This document shows positions 1-8,439 of a stretch of 64,000 nucleotides of DNA, in pieces. The stretch is from Desulfovibrio sp. A2 (GTDB lineage Bacteria; Desulfobacterota; Desulfovibrionia; Desulfovibrionales; Desulfovibrionaceae): the NCBI RefSeq assembly GCF_000226255.1, contig NZ_AGFG01000019.1, positions 1 to 64,000 on the forward strand. Direction: 5' to 3'. The first letter of the stretch is position 1, and each line of letters starts with the position of its first letter. Under the pieces are notes generated by a model that made no database searches, was not told the DNA's origin, and saw only the letters and a list, made by a program, of their open reading frames with translations. Position numbers and translations under genes: made by a program.

Positions 1-225
1 GCCGGAAACGGGCTATCGGGGCGGTAACGGACATCCACGCGGCGCGCCCCATCTTCTCGCCATTCGGGCATTTTGCCGCGCAGCCGCAGCCGGGCCAGCG
101 CCCGGCCGGAGCCCCGGCCGTTCCCGGACCGCATGCCGCACGGCGGCGCATCCCGGACCGGCCCGCAGGCGTTCGCCACGCATGGCCCGCAACGCCACTC
201 CGCCCACCACAACCCAGCGAGACAC
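1..225. other. Upstream of phoH, no gene assigned
   Basis: This stretch is GC-rich and shows no convincing coding potential on either strand. An open frame runs upstream of the chosen phoH start, but its translation is Arg/Pro/Gly-rich and unlike the PhoH family. It probably holds the end of a neighbouring intergenic region or the leader of the phoH operon. Confidence 0.4.
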
Positions 226-1221
226 ATGTCGCAAACCACCACCGCCGCCACGCTGGAATTCGACGACGCAGCACTGGCCAACCAGCTGTTCGGCGCGCAC
301 AACGCCAATCTTTCCCTGATCGCCGAAAAATCCGGCGTGCGCCTGGATACGCGCGGGTCCACCGTCACCGTGGAGGCCGAAGACCCCCGCGTGCGAGAAA
401 CGGTGCTGAACCTGCTGGCGCAGCTGTACGGCCTGCTGAAATCGGGCCACCCCGTCTACCCGCGCGACATGGCCTATGCCTACGGCATGCTCGACCGCGA
501 CCCCTCGGCCGACCTGCGGCGCATCTTCCGCGATGCGGTGTTCGTGGTTTCCCCACGCAAGACCATCACCCCCAAGACCTTGAGCCAGCGCGACTACGTG
601 GCCGCCCTGCGCGAGAACGACATGGTCTTCGCCGTGGGGCCGGCGGGCACCGGCAAGACCTATCTTGCCGTGGCCGTGGCCCTTTCCATGCTGCTGGCCA
701 AGAAGGTCAAGCGCATCATCCTCACCCGGCCCGCCGTGGAGGCGGGGGAAAAGCTGGGCTTCCTGCCCGGCGACCTGGTGGAGAAGGTGAACCCCTACCT
801 GCGCCCGCTGTACGACGCCCTGCACGACATGCAGGACTTCCAGAAGGTGTCCGACATGCTGGAGACGGGCATCATAGAGATCGCCCCGCTGGCCTTCATG
901 CGCGGCCGCACCCTGAACGACGCGTTCATCATCCTGGACGAAGCGCAGAACACCACCCAGGAACAGATGAAGATGTTCCTCACCCGCCTGGGCTTCGGCT
1001 CGCGCGCTGTGATCACCGGCGACATCACCCAGATAGACCTGCCCGCCTCGGGCAAGGCCGACGCGCTTGCGCGCTCCGGCCTGGTGCACGCCCTGCGCGT
1101 GCTTGAAGGCGTCAAGGGCATCCGCTCCATCCGCTTCCATGAAGACGACGTGATCCGCCACCCACTGGTGGGCCGGATCGTGCAGGCCTATGAACGCCAC
1201 GAAACAGCAAACTCCCGCTAG
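226..1221 (+). CDS. phoH: PhoH-family ATPase (YbeZ-like)
   Basis: This is a cytoplasmic P-loop ATPase of the PhoH/YbeZ family, which is tied to RNA metabolism and works next to YbeY. The protein is about 331 aa, normal for the family. Walker A (GPAGTGKT) lies near residues 138-145 and Walker B (FIILDEAQN) near 233-241, followed by the family motif [12 protein letters not shown] chose the ATG at 226 ([12 protein letters not shown]) because the residues upstream are low-complexity and not PhoH-like. The 3' end overlaps the next gene by 32 bases, and ybeY follows, so the three form one operon. The family call is firm; the exact RNA-related role is inferred from family and context. Confidence 0.93.
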   Translation: MSQTTTAATLEFDDAALANQLFGAHNANLSLIAEKSGVRLDTRGSTVTVEAEDPRVRETVLNLLAQLYGLLKSGHPVYPRDMAYAYGMLDRDPSADLRRIFRDAVFVVSPRKTITPKTLSQRDYVAALRENDMVFAVGPAGTGKTYLAVAVALSMLLAKKVKRIILTRPAVEAGEKLGFLPGDLVEKVNPYLRPLYDALHDMQDFQKVSDMLETGIIEIAPLAFMRGRTLNDAFIILDEAQNTTQEQMKMFLTRLGFGSRAVITGDITQIDLPASGKADALARSGLVHALRVLEGVKGIRSIRFHEDDVIRHPLVGRIVQAYERHETANSR

Positions 1222-3787
1222 ACCCAGGGCGCTGACGGCCGAATTCGTGGCCACGCCCATCCGCTGGCTGGCCCGGCACCAGGCCGGGCCGGGATTGTTC
1301 TTCTTCTGCCTGACCATGGTCGCGCTGGCCGTGCTGGCGGGCGCCAACCTGTCGCCCTCGGTGCGGCTGTTCGTGGCTGGCGAGATCGCCGCGCAAGAGG
1401 TGACGGCCGACCGCGACCTGCTGGTGGAAGACCAGCAGGGCACCCGCGCCCGGCGCGACCAGGTTGCCCAGCTGCAACCCGCCGTGTTCGACCTGAGCCG
1501 CGAGCCCATCGCGCTGCTGCGCCAGCGCGTGCACGACATTTTCCTGGCCGTGAATCACGCCGACCCGGCCGAGCAGGAACAACTGCGCTGGCAGCTGGCC
1601 GAGGCCCTTGGCGCGGAAATCACCGAACGCACCCTGGCCGTGCTGGCCAGCGAGGAATTGCAGGCCCTGGTCACCACCCGCGCCCTGCCGTGGGTCGAAT
1701 CGCGCCTGGCCGAAGGCGTTTCGGCCGACACGCGCATCGTGCTCCAGTTCAAGGGCGGGGTGCTGCTGCGCGACCTGGCCACCGGCGGCGAAACCCTGCG
1801 CACCGATTTGCAGAACCTGCACGACCTGCGGTCCGTGGTTTCGGAACTGAGCCAGAACCTGAAAAACGAAACCAAGGCCTCGCTGGCCGTGCGGCGCACC
1901 GCCGTGCTGCTGCTGTCGCCCCTGCTCTCGCCAACCCTGACCCTGAACCGCGAGGCCACCGACGCACGGGTCGCGGAAATGGCCGGTGCCGTGGAGCCGG
2001 TGTTCTACCGCATCCAGAAGGGCGAGGTGGTGGTGCGCCAGGGTGAACGGGTAAGCCGCGAGCAACAGTTGAAGTTGCAGGCCCTGTGGGCGCGCAAGGG
2101 CGAAAAGGTGCACATGGCCACCGTGGCCGGGGTGCTGCTGACGTCCCTGCTGCTGGGCACGGGCATGCTGTTCTCGCCCAGCGGGCGCATGGGTTCCGCC
2201 GTGCGCCAGAAGGACCTGTTCTTCGTGGCGCTGTTGCTGCTGGTGTTCGCGCTGATGTCCAAGGGCCTAACCCTGCTTGGCCAGCGGGTGCTGGAACAGG
2301 GGGGCGGCCTGACGCCCGAGGTGCTGGCCTTCGCCTTTCCCGTGGCCGGTGCGGCGGGCCTTGCCGCGCTGATCTTCTCGGCCCGGCGCTACTGCGTCAC
2401 CGGGCTATTGCTGGCCTTCTTCTGCACCGTGCTGGCCGACGGCGGCCTGGCCCTGTTCATGTTCTATTTTCTGGGAGCCATGTGGAACACCTGGCTGGTC
2501 ACCCGCGCCCAGACCCGCCAGGACGTGGTGTGGAGCATGCTGCCGCTGTGCGCGGGCCTGGGCCTGGTCTGGCTGGGGGCCACCGCGCTGGGGGGCCACG
2601 TGGACCCCGCCGCGCTGGCGTGGGGGCTGCTGGCCGTGGCCGTCAACGCCATGCTCTCGCTGCTGCTGCTGTTCGCGCTCTCGCCCATCATCGAGCTGTG
2701 CCTGGGCTACACCACGCGCTTCAGGCTCATGGAACTGATGAACCTGGAACAGCCGCTGCTGCAGGACCTGATGGTGGCCGTGCCCGGCACCTACCACCAC
2801 TCGCTCATCGTCTCGAACATGGTCGAGGCCGGGGCCAAGGCCATCGGGGCCAACAGCCTGCTGTGCAAGGTGGCCGCGCTGTACCACGACATCGGCAAGC
2901 TGAGCCGCCCGGAATACTTCATCGAGAACCAGTTCGGCGGGCGCAACAAGCACGACAAGCTGGCCCCGTCCATGAGCGCGCTGATTCTTACCTCGCACGT
3001 CAAGAAGGGCGCGGAGCTGGCCCAGCAGCACCGTCTGGGGCAGGAGATCGTGGACATCATCGGCCAGCACCACGGCACGCGGGTAATCCGCTACTTCTAC
3101 CAGAAGGCCGTAAACCTGGGCGAAAACCCGCGCGAACAGGACTACCAGTACCCCGGCCCGCGCCCGCAGACGCGCGAGGCGGCCATCGTCATGCTGGCCG
3201 ACGCCGTGGAGGCGTCCAGCCGCACGCTGGTGGACCCCACCCCGGCGCGCATCAAGGGGCACATCGACACCATCGTCAAGGGCATCTTTGCCGAAGGGCA
3301 GCTTGACGAATCGGAACTGACCTTCAAGGACCTGCACAAGCTGGGCGAGAACTTCCACCGCATTCTCACCGGGCTGTTCCACCAGCGCATCGGCTACCCG
3401 GACGCGGCCAAGCCCGGCCAGCCAGACCGCAGCCCGGATCGTGGGCCGGACCGCGACCTGCCCAAGTGCGCCGAGAAGGGCGCGGAGAAGTGCCCCGAAA
3501 AGTGCGGGGACAAGAGCGGAACCGCGAAGAACGGGCAGGACAGGAATGGCAAGGCGACCGAAAAGAGCGGCAGAAAGCCCGACGGCCCCTGCCCGGAGTG
3601 CCCGCCCTGCCCCGCCTGCGACGAGCCGCAACCGCCCATGCCCTGCTGCTACGGCACGCTGGATGGCGGCAACGGCGACGGCCCGGTGAAGGCGGACGTT
3701 CCGCCGGACGTTTCGCCGCCCCCTGTGCAGGACGCTCCGGAATCCGACGGACCCGAGGTGGGCGCAAAACCCGTCAAACCCGTCTAG
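1190..3787 (+). CDS. 7TM-HD domain phosphohydrolase (PgpH/YqfF-like)
   Basis: This is an 865-aa membrane protein with an N-terminal membrane anchor, a large extracytoplasmic region (about residues 60-300), a cluster of hydrophobic helices (about 310-520) and a cytoplasmic HD domain. The metal-binding HDIG motif sits near residue 566 (ALYHDIGK), with further HD-family histidines in YHHS and QHHGT. Related proteins (PgpH) hydrolyse cyclic di-AMP, which is the likely activity here. The gene begins inside the end of phoH and is followed by ybeY after 6 bases, so all three are probably co-transcribed. The last ~120 residues are odd: a Lys/Pro/Cys-rich tail with repeated KC and CPxCP patterns that is not part of the usual domain set. 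Confidence 0.9.
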   Translation: MNATKQQTPARPRALTAEFVATPIRWLARHQAGPGLFFFCLTMVALAVLAGANLSPSVRLFVAGEIAAQEVTADRDLLVEDQQGTRARRDQVAQLQPAVFDLSREPIALLRQRVHDIFLAVNHADPAEQEQLRWQLAEALGAEITERTLAVLASEELQALVTTRALPWVESRLAEGVSADTRIVLQFKGGVLLRDLATGGETLRTDLQNLHDLRSVVSELSQNLKNETKASLAVRRTAVLLLSPLLSPTLTLNREATDARVAEMAGAVEPVFYRIQKGEVVVRQGERVSREQQLKLQALWARKGEKVHMATVAGVLLTSLLLGTGMLFSPSGRMGSAVRQKDLFFVALLLLVFALMSKGLTLLGQRVLEQGGGLTPEVLAFAFPVAGAAGLAALIFSARRYCVTGLLLAFFCTVLADGGLALFMFYFLGAMWNTWLVTRAQTRQDVVWSMLPLCAGLGLVWLGATALGGHVDPAALAWGLLAVAVNAMLSLLLLFALSPIIELCLGYTTRFRLMELMNLEQPLLQDLMVAVPGTYHHSLIVSNMVEAGAKAIGANSLLCKVAALYHDIGKLSRPEYFIENQFGGRNKHDKLAPSMSALILTSHVKKGAELAQQHRLGQEIVDIIGQHHGTRVIRYFYQKAVNLGENPREQDYQYPGPRPQTREAAIVMLADAVEASSRTLVDPTPARIKGHIDTIVKGIFAEGQLDESELTFKDLHKLGENFHRILTGLFHQRIGYPDAAKPGQPDRSPDRGPDRDLPKCAEKGAEKCPEKCGDKSGTAKNGQDRNGKATEKSGRKPDGPCPECPPCPACDEPQPPMPCCYGTLDGGNGDGPVKADVPPDVSPPPVQDAPESDGPEVGAKPVKPV

Positions 3788-3793
3788 GCCGCC

Positions 3794-4327
3794 ATGCTGG
3801 TGTTGCGCCGCGCCCACGGCATGGGCTGGATGTTGCCCCTGGCCCCCGGCGAACTGCGCGCCGTGTTCGCGGCCATGCTGGACGCCACGGGCCTTGCCGG
3901 ATGCACCGTGGAACTGGACCTGGTGGGCGACGATGAAATCGCCCGCCTGAATGCCGCGCACCTTGGCTGCACCGGCCCCACCAACATCCTGTCCTTTCCC
4001 GCCCATGACGGCGAGCCCGTATTGCCTTCCGTTCTGCCGGAAGACGGCAGGCCCGTGCCGCCGGACGGATTCGAGCCCGAAGATCTGCACGACGGCCCGC
4101 ATGATGGGGCGGACGAAGGCCCACCCTGCCATCTGGGCTGGCTGGTGCTGTCGCTGGATACCTGGCGGCGCGAATGCCTGCTGTACGGGCAGGAGCCGGT
4201 GGAACACGCCCTGCGCCTTTTGGCGCACGGCCTTGGCCACCTTGCCGGGTACGACCACGGCCCGGAAATGGACGACTTCACCGAGGCCGCGCTGGAGGCG
4301 GCCTTGGCCTCCACGCCTTCCGCCTGA
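3794..4327 (+). CDS. ybeY: Endoribonuclease YbeY / rRNA maturation factor
   Basis: YbeY is a zinc-dependent RNase needed for 16S rRNA 3' maturation and ribosome quality control. The signature zinc site HGLGHLAGYDH is present near the C-terminus and supplies the three His ligands. The upstream core TNILSFP matches the family's (D/N)VLSFP. At 177 aa the protein is a little long: an Asp/Pro/Gly-rich insertion of roughly 35 residues separates LSFP from the strand LGWLVLSL, where the family normally has LGDIVIS. It follows the HD phosphohydrolase by 6 bases, in the common phoH-HD-ybeY order. The identification is secure; the effect of the insertion is unknown. Confidence 0.93.
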   Translation: MLVLRRAHGMGWMLPLAPGELRAVFAAMLDATGLAGCTVELDLVGDDEIARLNAAHLGCTGPTNILSFPAHDGEPVLPSVLPEDGRPVPPDGFEPEDLHDGPHDGADEGPPCHLGWLVLSLDTWRRECLLYGQEPVEHALRLLAHGLGHLAGYDHGPEMDDFTEAALEAALASTPSA

Positions 4328-4381
4328 TGTCCACCCTTGCCGGTTTTCTTTTTCCAACACGCCTCCCTCGCCATAGACAGA

Positions 4382-4410
4382 TCAAATCAATTTTGACTAA
4401 ATTGATTTGA
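4382..4410. promoter_or_regulatory. Perfect 10-bp inverted repeat, ArsR-like operator candidate
   Basis: The arms tcaaatcaat (4382-4391) and attgatttga (4401-4410) are perfect complements separated by 9 bases. The site is a sharp AT-rich island in GC-rich DNA and lies 25 bases before the methyltransferase start. A possible -35 (TTGACT, 4393-4398) sits in the spacer and a weak -10 (tctatt, 4415-4420) follows, so a bound dimer would block transcription. The form resembles ArsR/SmtB-type operators, but no such regulator is in the window, so the regulator is inferred. Confidence 0.6.
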
Positions 4411-4434
4411 AATTTCTATTGCAGCGGAGGGCGT

Positions 4435-5195
4435 ATGTTCCCTGTTTCCCCCGATGAAATCCGTTCCATCTCGGCATCCATCCTGAAAAAATACGCGCGC
4501 GTCGCGGCCTCTCCCGAAGGGCAGTTCCACTATCCCACGGGCATCGAAGGGCTGCGCCGACAAAGATACGACGCCGCGCTCCTGGCCCGCCTGCCCGATG
4601 AGGTGCTGGCTTTCTTCGCCGGGGTGGGCAATCCGCTGTCCCTCGGACCGGTCATCCCTGGGGACCGGGTGCTGGACATCGGGTGCGGCGCGGGCGTGGA
4701 CACGTTGCTCGCCGCGCTGCTGGCGGGCGACGGCGCGGCGGGAAGCGCCACCGGCATCGAATTGTCCCCGGACATGCTCGCCAGGGCGCGGGACAACACC
4801 GCCCGCAGCGGCATCGACAATGTGACATTCCACGAAGGCAGCGCCCAGGAACTGCCGTTTGCGATGAAAGCTTCGACCTGGTCATTTCCAGCGGGGTGTT
4901 CAACCTGGTGGTGGACAAGGGACGTGCCCTTGCCGAGGCGTACCGGGTGCTGCAGCCCGGCGGCCGCCTTCAGGTGGCGGACCAGATGCTGGATGGCCCT
5001 GCCCCCCTTGGCAGGGAAGCGCGCATCGCCTCGTGGTTCACCTGACGCGGCGGGTCCATACCGGAAACGGAGTTTCTGGCACTGTTGCGCGCTACCGGCT
5101 TCCGCAACGTCGAAGGATTGGGGGCAACCGGGTTCCGCAGTTCCCCGGACACCATGGGCATGCACTTTCGGGCCGCACGGCTCGTATCTGGATAG
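4435..5195 (+). pseudogene. ArsM-type SAM methyltransferase, 1-nt frameshift, probable selenoprotein
   Basis: The translation matches arsenite S-adenosylmethionine methyltransferases: motif I VLDIGCGAGVD, then GIELSPDMLARARDN, LPFADESFDLVIS and ALAEAYRVLQPGGRL. Two things break the frame. First, one base is missing near 4861-4863: ...LPFA is in one frame and DESFDLVIS in the next, and restoring a single g joins them exactly. Second, an in-frame TGA at 5043-5045 falls at W-x-x-TGA-x-x-G, where ArsM proteins carry the arsenic-binding Cys (W-x-x-C-x-x-G-[AS]). After it the frame continues with ETEFLALLRATGF to a TAG at 5193-5195, giving about 253 aa if repaired. A strong ribosome site (ggagg) precedes the ATG. 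The TGA with its hairpin suggests selenocysteine; the frameshift is either a recent mutation or a sequencing error. The family Cys in NCV is a Gly here (SGV). Confidence 0.72.
5043..5079 (+). promoter_or_regulatory. In-frame TGA with SECIS-like hairpin
   Basis: Fifteen bases after the TGA (5043-5045) lies a perfect 8-bp stem containing one G-U pair: ccggaaac (5061-5068) and gtttctgg (5072-5079) around a 3-nt loop gga (5069-5071). The loop begins with G and sits about 24 nt after the TGA. This fits the bacterial SECIS pattern recognised by SelB (short apical loop with an early G, roughly 16-37 nt from the UGA). It supports Sec insertion but needs sel genes elsewhere in the genome. Confidence 0.55.
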
Positions 5196-5262
5196 CGCCG
5201 CCCCGAATCCTGCGGTATCATCCAATACCACCGCTTACCTTCCCCTGCTCCACGGAGGCCGA

Positions 5263-8200
5263 ATGCCCATTCTCGACTTCCTTGGCCGCAAGCGCTCCTG
5301 CCGCCTGCTGCTGGACGACGATGCCGCGATCATGGAGCGCTTCGAGCATTTCCGCCAGTTCCTGCGCGGCAATCGCGATGCGCTGAACGCCATGGCCGAA
5401 CTGGAGCAGACCTACTACGGCGGAGGGCCGACGGGAACGCCCCGGATACTGCGGCAGGCCCGGGACATCGAACGGACGGTGCGCGACATCGTGCGCCACC
5501 TCAACGCGCTGGCCCGTGGCCGTTACGCCGCGCTGGACGAGCGCCTGGACGCCATCGCCGCCGACATCCACCGCGCGGCCGCCCGCCCCGCCATGACCGG
5601 GAACGCGCCCTCCGTGGTGCCGCTGGCGCGCCTGCGGCCGGGAGACGACGCGTTCGCGGGCGGCAAGGCCACCAAGTTGGGGCTGATGGGGTCGCTGCTC
5701 GACGTACCTGTACCGGATGGCTTTGCCGTGACCTCCGCCGGGTTCGAGCGATTCATCGCGGAAAACGCCCTGCGCCCCTTGTTGGACGAGGAACTTGCCG
5801 CATTCGACCCCACAAGCCCGGCATCCGCAGAATCCGCATGCGCCCGCATGCGCGAGGCGGTGCTGAACGCACCGGTTCCGGCCAGTCTGGCCGGGGCCAT
5901 CCACGACGCGTATGCCGAACTGGAGCGGCGCACCGTTCCCGGCGTGCGGGTCGCCATGCGCAGCAGCGCCATAGGCGAGGACACCGCCGCGTCCTTCGCC
6001 GGGCAGTACCTTACGGAATTGAACGTCACAGCCGACGGGCTCCTTGCGGCCTACCGCAACGTCCTCGCCAGCAAGTACACGCCTCGCGCGGTCAGCTATC
6101 GCCTGCGCCACGGCATGGATGACGAGGACACGCCCATGTGCGTGGCCTGCATCGCCATGGTCGACAGCGTGACGAGCGGAGTGCTCTACACGGTGGATCC
6201 CGACGCCCCGGCATCGGGTCTGATGCGGGTTGCATCCGTCCCCGGCTTGGGCGAGCTGCTGGTGGGCGGTGAAGCCACGCCTGACAACTGGCTGCTGGAC
6301 CGGGAAACCCTGTCCGTCGTTACCATGCAGCCGGGGAGCAACAGGCAGCGGCTCGTGGCCGCCCCCGGCGGCGGAACCATGCTGGAAGCGCTGCCCGGAG
6401 ACGACCAGCCGACTCGCATCTCCGACGAGACCCTGCGCCAGCTTGCCGGACTCGCCCTGCGCGTGGAGGCGCACTTCGGCGGGCCGCAGGATATAGAATG
6501 GGCCATTGCCCCGGACAGCGCCCTGTACATCCTGCAAGCCCGGCCGCTGGGCATGGAACAGGCCGACGAGAACGAGCCCCCCATGGACGCCTCCGGGCTC
6601 GACCTGCTGCTGGAGGGCGGCAAGCCCGCGTCGCGCGGGGTCGCCTGCGGCAGGATACACGTGATGGATTTCGACACGGAAGTTCCTGAAGGGGCCATAC
6701 TCGTCGCCAAGGCTTCTTCGCCGGACCTCGCGGCGCTGGTGGGGCGCATCGGGGGCATCATCGCCGAAACGGGCAGCATTGCGAGCCATCTCGCCTCGGT
6801 CGCGCGCGAATTCCGGGTGCCCATGCTCGTGGATTGCCCAGGCGCGACCACCCGTCTGCATTCAGGGCAGGAAGTGACCCTGCTGGCCGACATCGGCGCT
6901 GTAGCCTCGGGCATTTCCGACGCCATGGCCGCCCGGGCGCGGGGAGCGCTGCCCCGGATATTCGGAAGTCCCGTCGGCACGCGCCTGCAGGCGGTGCTGG
7001 ACCATGTCGCCCCGCTGCGCCTGACCGACCCGGCCTCGCCGGAATTTGCCCCCGAAGGATGCGCAACCCTGCACGACATCATCAGGTTCGCGCACGAAAA
7101 GATCATGCGCGTCATGTTCGGCATGGCCGAATCCGCAGCCGACGACACCCCGACCATCCGGCTGGAATTCAACATTCCCATGCGTATCCACTTCATCGAC
7201 CTGGGCGAAGGGTTGCGCTACGGGTTGACGACCTGTGACCGGTTATCGCCGGGCGACATCCGTTCCGTACCCATGAAAGCGTTCTGGAAGGGGTTGTCGC
7301 ATCCTGGCATCAACTGGTCCGGCGGGGTGGGCATTTCACTGCGCAACCTGTCTTCGGTGATGGCCGGCGGGGCCATGGCCGGGGGGACCGCCCCCGGCGG
7401 CGACAGCTATGCCCTCGTGGCCAGCGACTACATGAACATCAGCGCCAAGTTCGGCTATCACTTCGCCAACCTTGACGCCTACTGCTCGGATGACCCCGGC
7501 CAGAACCACGCCGTGCTCCAGTTTTCCGGCGGCATCGGCGGGTTCGCGGGCAAGACCCTGCGGCTGACCTTCCTGGGGGAGGTGCTGCGCCGCCTTGGCT
7601 ACGGGGTGACCATCACCGGCGACCAGTTGGAGGCGCGGTTGCCCGGCCACCCGCGCGAAAGCATGCTGGACATCCTCGACCAGACCGGCAGGCTGCTGGC
7701 CGCAAGCCGCCTGCTGGACGTGGGCATACCGAATCAGGATGCCGTGCAGCGCCTGTGCGAAGCGTTCTTCCAGGGCGAATACGATTTTCTCGGCGTCACC
7801 GACCGCGCGGCGCTGCCCGGATTCTACATACCGCTCGGCGAATGGTCCGCCCAAAGGCAGGACGGCGAGACGCTGATCCGGCAGGACGGCGCGGCCTGGG
7901 GTGGCGCCATCTCGTCCGGTGTTGCGGGGATGATGGGCAGGATGGTCGGCGCCAAATACCAGGAGTTCCTCGACGGCCTGGAGGCGTACTTCTACTTTCC
8001 CCTCGCCATCGCCAAGAACAGCGAAATGGCGGACGGCTCCGCCGGGGTGCTGGCGATGCCGCTGTCCGGGCGCATCGACGCGGCGGCCGGGCTGGCGTTT
8101 GGCGTTCGCAACGCGGGCAATTACTTCGTATGGCGCGTGAACGCGCTGGAAGACAACGCCGTGCTCTTCGAATTCGTCAACAACCGCCGGTTCCAACGCG

Positions 8201-8439
8201 TATCCGTGCCCCTGCCCGTGCGCAAGGACACATGGTACCAATTGCGCGTGGACGTGGACGGCAGCCGGATCACGGCATGGGTAGACGGCGCGCCGTTGGC
8301 CGAATACACGGCGGCGCACCCGGTGGAAGGCTACCTTGGCCTGTGGACCAAGGCCGATTCCACCAGCCGGTTTTCCGGCCTTTATGGCAGCGGCCCCGAC
8401 GGAACAACACGAAACCACGAACCCACGGGAGATGCATGA
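5263..8439 (+). CDS. PEP synthase/PPDK-like protein with C-terminal LamG-like domain
   Basis: The 1058-aa product starts at an ATG with ggagg at 5254-5258. Residues ~1-110 are helical with no family I recognise. Residues ~125-430 resemble the ATP-grasp (PEP/pyruvate-binding) domain of pyruvate phosphate dikinase and PEP synthase (AGGKATKLG, VAMRSSAIGEDTAASFAGQY, DIEWAI..LYILQARPL). Residues ~470-545 are the swivelling phosphohistidine domain (TGSIASHLASVAREFRVP, His near 509). The PEP/pyruvate TIM barrel that should follow is missing. Instead there are ~370 residues of unknown type and, at ~925-1045, a jelly-roll region like LamG or 3-keto-disaccharide hydrolase domains. The product could thus transfer a beta-phosphate to an unknown acceptor. 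It lies between the ArsM-like gene and a rhodanese (4-bp overlap), so they are probably one operon. There is no signal peptide. Confidence 0.8.
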   Translation: MPILDFLGRKRSCRLLLDDDAAIMERFEHFRQFLRGNRDALNAMAELEQTYYGGGPTGTPRILRQARDIERTVRDIVRHLNALARGRYAALDERLDAIAADIHRAAARPAMTGNAPSVVPLARLRPGDDAFAGGKATKLGLMGSLLDVPVPDGFAVTSAGFERFIAENALRPLLDEELAAFDPTSPASAESACARMREAVLNAPVPASLAGAIHDAYAELERRTVPGVRVAMRSSAIGEDTAASFAGQYLTELNVTADGLLAAYRNVLASKYTPRAVSYRLRHGMDDEDTPMCVACIAMVDSVTSGVLYTVDPDAPASGLMRVASVPGLGELLVGGEATPDNWLLDRETLSVVTMQPGSNRQRLVAAPGGGTMLEALPGDDQPTRISDETLRQLAGLALRVEAHFGGPQDIEWAIAPDSALYILQARPLGMEQADENEPPMDASGLDLLLEGGKPASRGVACGRIHVMDFDTEVPEGAILVAKASSPDLAALVGRIGGIIAETGSIASHLASVAREFRVPMLVDCPGATTRLHSGQEVTLLADIGAVASGISDAMAARARGALPRIFGSPVGTRLQAVLDHVAPLRLTDPASPEFAPEGCATLHDIIRFAHEKIMRVMFGMAESAADDTPTIRLEFNIPMRIHFIDLGEGLRYGLTTCDRLSPGDIRSVPMKAFWKGLSHPGINWSGGVGISLRNLSSVMAGGAMAGGTAPGGDSYALVASDYMNISAKFGYHFANLDAYCSDDPGQNHAVLQFSGGIGGFAGKTLRLTFLGEVLRRLGYGVTITGDQLEARLPGHPRESMLDILDQTGRLLAASRLLDVGIPNQDAVQRLCEAFFQGEYDFLGVTDRAALPGFYIPLGEWSAQRQDGETLIRQDGAAWGGAISSGVAGMMGRMVGAKYQEFLDGLEAYFYFPLAIAKNSEMADGSAGVLAMPLSGRIDAAAGLAFGVRNAGNYFVWRVNALEDNAVLFEFVNNRRFQRVSVPLPVRKDTWYQLRVDVDGSRITAWVDGAPLAEYTAAHPVEGYLGLWTKADSTSRFSGLYGSGPDGTTRNHEPTGDA

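Noticed and set aside
13..1539. Long open frame on the minus strand over phoH
   Set aside because: Its translation is His/Gly/Gln-rich with no motif; phoH on the plus strand has full family motifs. Long antisense frames are usual at this GC content.
4855..4870. Programmed -1 frameshift at the ArsM-like break
   Set aside because: No X-XXY-YYZ heptamer is present at the site; a point deletion or sequencing error is simpler.
5076..5087. TGGCAC...TTGC as a sigma-54 promoter
   Set aside because: The two boxes are 2 bases apart instead of 5 and lie inside the methyltransferase coding sequence.
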